A stretch of DNA of 64,000 nt, from contig OY780932.1 in assembly GCA_963675945.1 (NCBI GenBank), positions 2,852,001 through 2,916,000 of the forward strand, read 5' to 3'. Numbering within the stretch: position 1 is the stretch's first letter; every line of letters begins with the position of its first letter. Origin of the DNA: G963556115 sp963675945 (GTDB lineage: Bacteria; Planctomycetota; SZUA-567). Positions 51,955 to 60,300 of this stretch are shown here, one piece after another. The position numbers and the translations under genes were made by a program. The notes beneath the pieces were generated by a model that was not told the origin of the DNA, made no database searches, and saw only the letters and a program-made list of their open reading frames with translations.

Positions 51955-53487
51955 ATGCATTACCGTAAACAGAAAAATATCGGAACATTCTTCGTATTAT
52001 TGATGTTTGGAATGACGATGCATCATATATTCGCTCAAGAGAGTGGCAGCAACCTTGAGCTGGCCAAGCAGATGTCAGAGGCCTATGTTGAAGTAGCAGA
52101 AAAGGTCAAGCCGGCGGTAGTAACTATCGAGTGTGTCAATCTTTATTTCAATGAAGAAACTGGCGCTGCAGCTGAGTCTGAAGAAATCACCCCTGAAAGT
52201 ATGTTGCCTGAGGAAATACACAGGTTTTTAAATCGTATGCAGGAGGATGGGGTTGGTGAAGCCAGAGCTGGTGGCTGTCTCGGTACTGGAGTGATTATAT
52301 CTGAAGATGGAGTGGTGGTGACAAATTGCCATGTGGTCAAGGATGCGGTAAGCATCAAGGTAAGACTGGATAATGGTGAACTGCTCAAGGCCGAGGTTGT
52401 CGGGGTTGACCCCAAGGTCGATCTTGCGGTGTTGCAACTCATAACCGCTGAACCGCTTCCGGTAGCTGTACTTGGAGACTCGGACACCTGCAAAGTGGGT
52501 AGCATTACTATTGCTATCGGCGCTCCTGAAGGGTTTAAGCAGAGCGTTACCTTTGGGAATATTTCGGCTCTGCAACGTTCTGAAGGTCTTGACGATGAAG
52601 AGGTTATATATCAGAGTTATATTCAGACCGATGCCGCGATAAATCATGGTAATTCAGGCGGACCGCTAGTGACCCTTGACGGTGAGGTTATTGGCATTAA
52701 CTCTGCTGGCTTTGATGAAGCAGATAACCTTAGTTTTGCTATCCCGATTAACATGGTTAAGGATGTAGTCAAAAAGATACTGAAATATGGCGAGGTGCCG
52801 CGTGGTTACGTGGGAGTGGGAACCTATGATTTGAGTAATTACTGTAATGGTAAAGCTCAAAAGGGGGTATTGGTGGAAGAGGTGTACCCTGAAACTCCTG
52901 CGGCTGTGGCCGGACTTCAAATGGGTGATATCCTGCTAAGTTATAATGGAACCGAACTGGAATCGAATCAACAGGTTATGCGTCTGGTCGCAGATTCAGA
53001 GATAGGTTCTATCGCGGTAATAAAGTATATTCGCGACGGGAAACCGGAATCGGTAGAAGTAACCGTTGCCGCTCAGCCGGAGGTACTTGATATGCCCGTA
53101 CTGGATCTGATGGCAAGCCTAGGGGGTAACATTAAGCCGCCTGAATCATACGCGAGTGAGTTGCTCGGGATTACTGTGGTTGCCCTGCCATTACAGGAAG
53201 GATTCCCTGATGATGTCGATTTTTTCCAGGATATGACCGGGTTGCTGATCACGGATACTGACGGTAGATTATCGACGCATACCTCGCATCTTATTCCGGG
53301 GATGATTATCAAGTTCATTGATTTTACCAAAGTCAGTACTCTGGCAGATATAAAAGAGGTGGAAAAGAATATCAAACCGGGGAGTGAGGTCTTGATTCAG
53401 TCGTTACTAGCCGATATTCCGGTTACATCTATAATGGATCTGGGATTGGATGAAGACGTAGATAAGAAATTTGGTGACGAAGAGTAG
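51955..53487 (+). CDS. HtrA/DegP-like periplasmic serine protease with PDZ domain
   Basis: A 510-residue S1C protease. Signal peptide at about 1-28 (cleavage near IFA-QES). Catalytic triad: His in VVTNCHVV, Asp in DPKVDLAVL, Ser in HGNSGGPLV. A PDZ domain follows at about 290-375 (RGYVGVGTYDL, GLQMGDILLSYNG), and the last 130 residues form a second, PDZ-like part (VVALPLQEGFPDDVDF, LIPGMIIKFI). Quality control of envelope proteins is the expected job. ATG at 51955 has AAAGGA nine bases upstream. A hairpin follows 20 bases after the stop. Confidence 0.92.
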   Translation: MHYRKQKNIGTFFVLLMFGMTMHHIFAQESGSNLELAKQMSEAYVEVAEKVKPAVVTIECVNLYFNEETGAAAESEEITPESMLPEEIHRFLNRMQEDGVGEARAGGCLGTGVIISEDGVVVTNCHVVKDAVSIKVRLDNGELLKAEVVGVDPKVDLAVLQLITAEPLPVAVLGDSDTCKVGSITIAIGAPEGFKQSVTFGNISALQRSEGLDDEEVIYQSYIQTDAAINHGNSGGPLVTLDGEVIGINSAGFDEADNLSFAIPINMVKDVVKKILKYGEVPRGYVGVGTYDLSNYCNGKAQKGVLVEEVYPETPAAVAGLQMGDILLSYNGTELESNQQVMRLVADSEIGSIAVIKYIRDGKPESVEVTVAAQPEVLDMPVLDLMASLGGNIKPPESYASELLGITVVALPLQEGFPDDVDFFQDMTGLLITDTDGRLSTHTSHLIPGMIIKFIDFTKVSTLADIKEVEKNIKPGSEVLIQSLLADIPVTSIMDLGLDEDVDKKFGDEE

Positions 53488-53507
53488 AAATTAATTTGCC
53501 GTTTGGG

Positions 53508-53544
53508 TGGCTCTTCTGGTATTGCATTGTTGTCATAAGAGCCA
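53508..53544 (+). terminator. Hairpin after the htrA-like gene
   Basis: TGGCTCTT (53508-53515) and AAGAGCCA (53537-53544) are perfect arms around a 21-base loop. No T-run follows; a weak or factor-assisted terminator is possible. Confidence 0.4.
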
Positions 53545-53578
53545 GGGCCTAAAGCTGGAATTTTTATAACGTCCGATA

Positions 53579-55024
53579 ATGTATGTTATGTTATGTTCAG
53601 GAAATAATGTTGATATGGTAGATCATAATGTTCATTGTTGTTGTGGGGATTACATTATTGGTTCGGTTCCGTATCAGGATTGGAGATGTCTTTCCGTTAC
53701 TTCCAACCTTGTTTTGAGTTATTCAGAGGGATTGGCGATTACGCATAGGGTTTCTGCTGGGAAATCTGTCTGGATTATTGGCGAAATTTATGATCCTTTG
53801 CACCTGAGTAAGACTCAGGAGCTAATCGCTCAGGAAATTGCTACATGCGCCGGGATCTCTTCTTGCGAAGATTATGCAGGTTGTTATGTTGTAATACAGT
53901 ATTTAGGAGATCGTTGTGTCTTGTTGACTGATGCGGCCTCCATGTTCAAAGTGTTTTATACAACTGCTAATGACGATCGGTATAATATAGCTTCTTCGGA
54001 ACAACTTCTTGCCGAGAGTAATAATTTTCAGGCGGATACGGCAATTATTGATCAGCTTGAAGAGTCTTCAGTTATTGGTGCCAGTGCATATCTTCCCTTG
54101 AGTTGCACCGAGTATCCGCAAGTATTTTGTCTTTTACCCAATCACACTCTTACAATCCCGAAATATCAAGTTGAGAGGTATTTCCCATGTGCAAGAAAGG
54201 TAATGATTACCCCTGAAGCCGCTATTAGCCAATCCACGGTAATCCTCAAAGGTGCGGCACAGGCTGTACTGAATAGATATGGAACTGTCAAGGTCGCACT
54301 TACAGCTGGGATCGATAGCCGACTCTCGCTTGCAGCTTTTGCAGCGTGCGATAAAACGAAGGTTGAAGCTTTTACCTTTCACTATCCCTATCTTGAGGCC
54401 AAGCATCCGGATATCGTTCAAGCTCAAAAAGTTAGCGCTAAACTTGGAATTAAGCATACGGTCATCAAGGTTGCTGATCCCTTTTCTGCAGAAGCTGAAT
54501 TCTGCAAGTATTATGGAGAAAATGCAATTCTGATTAATTCAAATATTGCTGATATCTTTAGATGTTATTACAGGTTGCCGACTTGGGCGGCAAGTGTGGG
54601 GTTGTTTTTTCGCCTGGAGAAAATTCCCCGTACTCAACGTATCAGGATAATTCTTGAACAATGGCTTGCTGAGGCTCAAGCAGTATCAAAAGGATTTGGT
54701 TATGAACTCTATGACTTGTTTTATTGGGAGAATAGAATTGCTAAATGGGCCGTCAATGGCTTTACGGGTAAAAACAATGGGGTGACCAAAATATGTATAT
54801 TCAATTGTCATAAGTTATTACATACAATGCTGCAGGTCGATTCGTGCCGCCGCTCACATCGGCAATTTAATCGTGAATTAGTCAATCATTTAAGTCCTGG
54901 TCTTGGGGATATTCCAATAAATCCTTCGGATGGTTTTATCGCATATGTGAAGCAGCTCTACAAATATTTACCGTTGCCTCTTCAGAAGATTGTTAAGTAT
55001 ATCGCGGTTTTTTTGAAGAGTTAA
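53579..55024 (+). CDS. Asparagine-synthetase-like PP-loop protein
   Basis: A 481-residue protein related to AsnB. The N-terminal part (about 1-195) resembles the class II amidotransferase fold (DYAGCYVVIQYLGDRCVLLTDAA) but has no catalytic Cys2, so it cannot use glutamine. The synthetase part has the ATP PP-loop as VALTAGIDSRLSLAA (SGGxDS in AsnB) at about 240-254. The C-terminal region is short and lacks the usual KxDRxSM segment. Such proteins make amides or lactams in peptide, beta-lactam or polysaccharide pathways; here it stands alone, so the role is unknown. ATG at 53615 (AGGAA upstream) is an alternative start. Confidence 0.7.
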   Translation: MYVMLCSGNNVDMVDHNVHCCCGDYIIGSVPYQDWRCLSVTSNLVLSYSEGLAITHRVSAGKSVWIIGEIYDPLHLSKTQELIAQEIATCAGISSCEDYAGCYVVIQYLGDRCVLLTDAASMFKVFYTTANDDRYNIASSEQLLAESNNFQADTAIIDQLEESSVIGASAYLPLSCTEYPQVFCLLPNHTLTIPKYQVERYFPCARKVMITPEAAISQSTVILKGAAQAVLNRYGTVKVALTAGIDSRLSLAAFAACDKTKVEAFTFHYPYLEAKHPDIVQAQKVSAKLGIKHTVIKVADPFSAEAEFCKYYGENAILINSNIADIFRCYYRLPTWAASVGLFFRLEKIPRTQRIRIILEQWLAEAQAVSKGFGYELYDLFYWENRIAKWAVNGFTGKNNGVTKICIFNCHKLLHTMLQVDSCRRSHRQFNRELVNHLSPGLGDIPINPSDGFIAYVKQLYKYLPLPLQKIVKYIAVFLKS

Positions 55025-55150
55025 GGGGATTATATTATCACTTGAAGACGTTTGCTGGTATTTTGTTTTGCTCGCCTATCCTTTAATCTAATAATCTAAA
55101 TTATATAAAATTGAAACATTTCAACTACTCCTTAGTCTACAAGGAGATTT

Positions 55151-55162
55151 ATGAGAAGATAG
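55151..55162 (+). other. Three-codon mini-ORF with strong ribosome site
   Basis: AAGGAG (55141-55146) is followed after four bases by ATG-AGA-AGA-TAG. The ribosome site is one of the best in the window but opens only two further codons, both AGA. Upstream is TTGAAACATTTCAA (55111-55124), a perfect palindrome-like repeat, and downstream a 10-bp hairpin. It may be a leader ORF of a small RNA or chance. Confidence 0.3.
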
Positions 55163-55169
55163 GTTTCAA

Positions 55170-55199
55170 AACTCCTCTTATTTCTTCAGAAGAGGAGTT
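55170..55199. terminator. 10-bp hairpin
   Basis: AACTCCTCTT (55170-55179) pairs exactly with AAGAGGAGTT (55190-55199). It lies in the 282-base gap between the converging AsnB-like and chemoreceptor genes, shortly after the mini-ORF. On the minus strand TTTG follows. Confidence 0.5.
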
Positions 55200-55236
55200 C
55201 ATGTAGGAATAAAGATTGTGCTTAAATATAATTGAT

Positions 55237-55261
55237 GCCCGTTTGCACAATACAAACGGGC
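55237..55261. terminator. 9-bp GC-rich hairpin, probable end of the chemoreceptor transcript
   Basis: GCCCGTTTG (55237-55245) pairs exactly with CAAACGGGC (55253-55261) around a seven-base loop, 46 bases after the chemoreceptor stop. No clean T-run on either strand. Confidence 0.5.
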
Positions 55262-55306
55262 GTTGGTAAGAATAACGCTTGAGCTCAGACTTTTATTCCT
55301 TGAACT

Positions 55307-57136
55307 TTAGAATTTACCGAATTCCGAGTCATCAAGAATTATCTGATCCCTGGGGGTGACTACGGTCTCCGGGGCGAGCTTTTCGGGATCAGGCTTGGGA
55401 AAAGCTGATTTCTCTCTGACTCCCCTGCTCTTGATTCTGGGTCTTTTCTTGAGCTGAGTGTGACTGCTGGTTTTAGTCATAAGCTTGAAGTGATCTATAA
55501 GCTCGCGGAGAATAATTGCCAGGCTGGTCATTTCTTGAGCTGCTCTTGCTGTCTGCTCGGCATTTGCGGTATTCTTTTGGGTTACCGCGTCTACCTGCGA
55601 GAGTCCAGTATTGGTCTGGGCGATGCCTTGCGCCTGTTCCTTACTGGCTGAAGCGATTTCACCCACCAGGTCTGCGGTCTTGGTAATATTATCCACAATC
55701 TCGTTGAATGCGGCTGCTGTTTCTTCAGCGTTTTTGACCCCTTCCTGGATCTCCTTGTTACTATTCTCAATGAGATCTGCGGTCTCTGCTGCGGCTTTGG
55801 CACTCCGGGCAGCCAGGTTTCGAACCTCTTCGGCTACTACCGCGAAGCCTTTACCGTGTATTCCGGCTCTGGCGGCTTCAACCGCGGCGTTGAGTGCCAG
55901 CAAATTGGTTTGAAAAGCAATATCGTCGATCGTTTTGATCACCTTCTGTGTCTCTTCACTGTTCTTGGTGATCTCATGCATAGACATACTCATATGCTGC
56001 ATCTTCTCCTGACCCAATCTTGCTGCTTGCGCCGCTGCTGTTGCCAGGGTATTGGCTTCGTAGGCATTATCTGCATTCTGATTAGTCTGGCTGCCAAGCT
56101 GTGACATTGATGAGGTAATCTCTTCCAGTGAACTAGCTGATTCAGTTGAGCCCGCTGAAACAGAGTCTGCTGCTGCCGATACTTGAGTAGCACTGCCCTC
56201 TACCTGTATTACAGTATTACTTACCTTCTGGAGAGTGTCATTGACCTGCTTGATAACTAGATTGACATTTGAACTGGCTTCAAGAATACCGTCAATTATG
56301 CTCTTGTTTGCAGTTGCAATCATTCCGAGTTCGTCACGGCGTTTGGTAAGATTCTGAAGAACGTCCAGACGTTCAGAATCTGTCTGGATATTCATGGTCT
56401 GACTCCAGTCTCCTACAGCAAGGTTGTCCCGCATCAGTGAGGATAAATTATGGGTATGTCGGGAGATTCGCTGGACAGATTCGGTAACAAAGGTAAGAGG
56501 TTTGGTTATGCCTCTAGGTATAAGAATTGAAAATAAAATTGCAATTATGGCGGCAAGGATATAAAAGATTATGACTTTAAGGTGAATATACCTGCTGGTT
56601 TTAAATTCGTCTTGTATGAAGTTAAGTCCTTGCTCGGTAACTTGTACTTTGAGCAGATTCAGATTATTATTTAGCTCAGTAAAGACCTCGGGGGTAGTGT
56701 GTGGCAAGGCATCGGTAGAGCCATTAACAAGGAGATCTTGTTTTTGTTTAATTATCTGGTCAAACAGAGCGTATTTGCTGGTGGATAACTTATCCAGCCG
56801 GGTGATAATATTTGCATCCCCTTCAAATTTGTCTTTAATTAGCTCTAAGTACTTGTGATTTTCTGCCTTCTGGAGTTCAATCTCTGTACGCAATTCATCT
56901 GCCTCCTGAGGGCTGGTAGCTAGGGTAAGGTCGTGCAGTAGCTCATTGCATAAGTTTTCACCTATCTCTGCATCACGTACGGTCATCCCAAGAGTATATG
57001 CTTGGGTATAAAACTTTTCCGTAAAGTTAGAGAGAATTGTTGCATCAAAATAAGCAGAGATTCCGCCAATTATGAGAAGAAGTGTTACGATTCCAAAGCT
57101 GATCAATAGTTTCAAGCCAATTTTTAAATTTTTCAT
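55307..57136 (-). CDS. Methyl-accepting chemotaxis protein
   Basis: Transmembrane chemoreceptor of 609 residues. Helix 1 at about 9-30, a periplasmic helical sensor of about 155 residues (four-helix-bundle type), helix 2 at about 186-207, then HAMP and the cytoplasmic signalling coiled coil. The highly conserved hairpin tip reads QTNLLALNAAVEAARAG...FAVVAEEVRNLA (about 415-445). The C terminus after 570 is basic and Pro-rich and has no obvious CheR pentapeptide. It is divergent from the flagellin gene with 243 bases between, linking chemotaxis and filament genes. Confidence 0.95.
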   Translation of the reverse strand: MKNLKIGLKLLISFGIVTLLLIIGGISAYFDATILSNFTEKFYTQAYTLGMTVRDAEIGENLCNELLHDLTLATSPQEADELRTEIELQKAENHKYLELIKDKFEGDANIITRLDKLSTSKYALFDQIIKQKQDLLVNGSTDALPHTTPEVFTELNNNLNLLKVQVTEQGLNFIQDEFKTSRYIHLKVIIFYILAAIIAILFSILIPRGITKPLTFVTESVQRISRHTHNLSSLMRDNLAVGDWSQTMNIQTDSERLDVLQNLTKRRDELGMIATANKSIIDGILEASSNVNLVIKQVNDTLQKVSNTVIQVEGSATQVSAAADSVSAGSTESASSLEEITSSMSQLGSQTNQNADNAYEANTLATAAAQAARLGQEKMQHMSMSMHEITKNSEETQKVIKTIDDIAFQTNLLALNAAVEAARAGIHGKGFAVVAEEVRNLAARSAKAAAETADLIENSNKEIQEGVKNAEETAAAFNEIVDNITKTADLVGEIASASKEQAQGIAQTNTGLSQVDAVTQKNTANAEQTARAAQEMTSLAIILRELIDHFKLMTKTSSHTQLKKRPRIKSRGVREKSAFPKPDPEKLAPETVVTPRDQIILDDSEFGKF

Positions 57137-57280
57137 GTTATTCCCTTTATGCTAGCCAACACTTACACAGTATGAATTCTAACTCTTATAATACCATTAT
57201 GCAAGAGGCAATGTCTGGTCTTCGGGGTAAAATATATGATTGGATTATTCTTTTTAGTGTTGGTAATGCGGGATGATCGT

Positions 57281-57307
57281 TAAAGTTTTAGCGAATATTA
57301 CCGATTA
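57281..57307 (+). promoter_or_regulatory. FliA (sigma-28) flagellar promoter
   Basis: TAAAGTTT (57281-57288), an 11-base spacer and ACCGATTA (57300-57307) match the consensus TAAAGTTT-N11-GCCGATAA at 14 of 16 positions. It lies about 80 bases before the flagellin start, so the giant flagellin is a late, FliA-controlled flagellar gene. Confidence 0.85.
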
Positions 57308-57385
57308 TAACGATGAAATCTATGATTACGGCATGTCACGCTGATAGGAAGGATCCTGTCGTTAAGCGTCCAAGGAGGATTGAGC

Positions 57386-60300
57386 TTGCCCATGATTGTT
57401 GCGCATAACCTTAATGCGCTCAGTACCATACGTAGTTTGAATATTAATAACAGCAGCATGTCAGGCTCGCTGGAGAGGCTTGCTACGGGCTATCGGATAA
57501 ATTCAGGGGCAGATGATCCGGCGGGGTTGGTTATTTCTGAGCAACTTCGGGCGCAGAATGCCGGTCTGGCGCGAGCGGTACAGAATTCTCAAGAAGCAGA
57601 CAATATGCTTGGTATCGCCGAAGGCGCACTGAGTGAGATGAGTAATATCCTCAAAAAGATGAAACAGTTAGCGGTACATGCTTCGAATAATGGTGTGACC
57701 TCACCCGAGCAGGTAGCGGCTGATCAAGCCGAGATCGACTCCTCGGTACAGACTATTGACCGCATTGCCAGAACGACCAAGTATTCCGATCAGTTCTTGC
57801 TCAATGGCAATAAGGAGATCGGTTATGATTCTCAGACCGGTATAAACTCTACTGCAGACTACCCACTACTCGATTCTGAGATGTCAGAACTCTACCAGAT
57901 ACCTTCCTTTAATAAGAATATTCAGATATCCTTCAATGGAACCGATGGAACTGGGGACGCTGAGGTCTCGGCTGAAGCGCGTAAAGCGTATATTGAGTTG
58001 GATGGCGCTGATAATCGTCTAGACATTACTACTAATGCTGAAGGTCTCAAGGTTTTGAGCAAGGATCAGAGTTTCTCGATTCGCGGTTCAAAAGGCTCGC
58101 GCAGTTTTAGCTTTGCTGCCGGCACGGCTCTTGGTGACATCAACAGTACGCTCAATAGCGCTGCGGATTCTATTGGCCTGGAGAGTTCGCTGATATTTGA
58201 CAGCTCACAGACAGTAGATATGATAGCTTATACTACCACCTCAGTAAATACCAATCTCGGGGTAGAGACCGATGGTAATGGGGGAGATATTCGTATATTT
58301 AATGCACTACTTGGGGTGCAGAACGTCAATAATACCCTTACTATTGGTTCAGATGATCAGGTTACGGGGTTTAATATTGTTGCTACCGATGTCGGCAATT
58401 ATGACGTCCGTTTTGATATGGTAGATTCACTGGGTACGACTATCGGTTCAAATACTGTAACGCTGAATCCAAGCGGAACCGCTAGCAATACCTCGCAAGC
58501 GGTGACAGTAACAAGTGCTAATGGTTCGAACGTTACATTTAACTATGTTTATGGTTTTGGCGGACCGACCGTAAGTGCAACCAATGATAATCATGTACAG
58601 ACCGGCGGCTCTGCTTCTACTATTGGTACGGTTACCCAGCAGAATGGGGTGAGTAATCGCTCGGCACTAGTTATTGATCCTGCTGATGCCGGGGCGACTC
58701 CCTGGACTGTAACGCAGACTACAACAGGTGCGAATACCATAGATTTTACCCTTTCTGACGGTAGTACGTCGCAGACGGTGACGGTAAACCGGCCGGTAGT
58801 CGGTGGATTGACCGATGATCATATCAATGTCGCGTTCAATACTCCAAATGGCACTACCTTTGATTTTGATTATAATTTTGAACTTGATACTACCAATAAT
58901 GCCTGGGATCATATAGGTGACGGAACTCTGTTTACCTTTTCTAATACTGGAGTCTTTATCTCAGAGACAGCGGCGCAGACCGATGGCCCTTCTGCCGGGA
59001 ATGTTACCTCTCCGACAAATCCAACTGTTGACGCAGTGCAGAATATCAGCAGCACTCTGGCGGTTGGTGACGGCGCCAATACAAAATATACTATAAATGC
59101 TACTGCAATTTCCGGAAATCAGGTGACATTTACTGTCACCGGTAATAATTCTGGAGTCGTAAGTACCCAGACTGTTACCTTGGCAAATATCGCCGGTCCG
59201 GGCGCAACCGCGGGGACGACCTCGCAGGCGATATCACTCAATACGCTAGACGGCGGTACTATTGACTTTGATTATTTCTATGATAATAATCCGAATAATT
59301 CTACCTGTGACATCCCTGAAGGGGATTTATTTGATCTTGATCTTACCGCTGTGCCGGCATACGACCGGGCTGACGGAGCGACTCCCCTCTTCTCTTTCAA
59401 CAACAGTGGGATTATTACCGCCAATAACAATATCAATACCGCCGGCACCTATGCGCCGGCTACGAGTTCGACGCCGGTACTTACGAATGCAACGGTAGTC
59501 AATAACGACCGAATAGGTGAGTCCTGGACGCTGGCCAGTATTGCTAATCCTGATTATAGAACAGTAACCTTTGAACTGCGGGATAATTCCGGACAGAGAG
59601 TGGTAACCCAGAATATGATTATGAACAATAATCCACCCGAACTTAATACCGCAAGTCAGGCTATCACCCTTACTACAGGTACAGTAAATAACACTTCAAT
59701 AACCCTGGATTGGGGTTATGAGAATGATCCCAATGCCAATGGCGGTAACGGTTACTTTGATCATATCGGTCTTGAGACTCTCGCCGAGTATGATAATACA
59801 GGAACACGAACCTATCTAAATAATACCGACTGGACCAATGGTCCGGTAGGCCCTGCAGGACTCAATGTTACCTCACCCTCAGACCAGGTGCCGGCGGTGT
59901 CTCATATTATTTCCCAGGTAAATATCTTTGATATTGTCAATGGCGAGACCCCATTTACCATCAGTGCGGCGAACGGTTCGAGTGCTGGTGAGATAGAATT
60001 TACGATTCACGGCTCTACTACCGATCCTTTGCTGACCGAGACGGTAAACCTTGCGGCCTTTCCGTTTGCAGCAACCGATTATCAGACAATAAACCTTGAG
60101 ACTTCCAATGGCAGTACGATAGAGTTTCGTTACTATTATGAGAATGATCCGACTACCGGTGAGTACGATAAGCCGGTAGGCGATCTCTTTACGGTGGATG
60201 CTACCCCGGTTAACTCCGAGCGTCTGTTCAATGGTTTGAGTAAGACGGCATTGGCTGCAGGCGCGCTTATCGATGTGAATTTGGATCCAGCAACCGGGAC

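Noticed and set aside
53579..55024. Lasso peptide biosynthesis locus
   Set aside because: No precursor peptide, RRE/transglutaminase-like protease or ABC exporter is found next to the AsnB-like gene.
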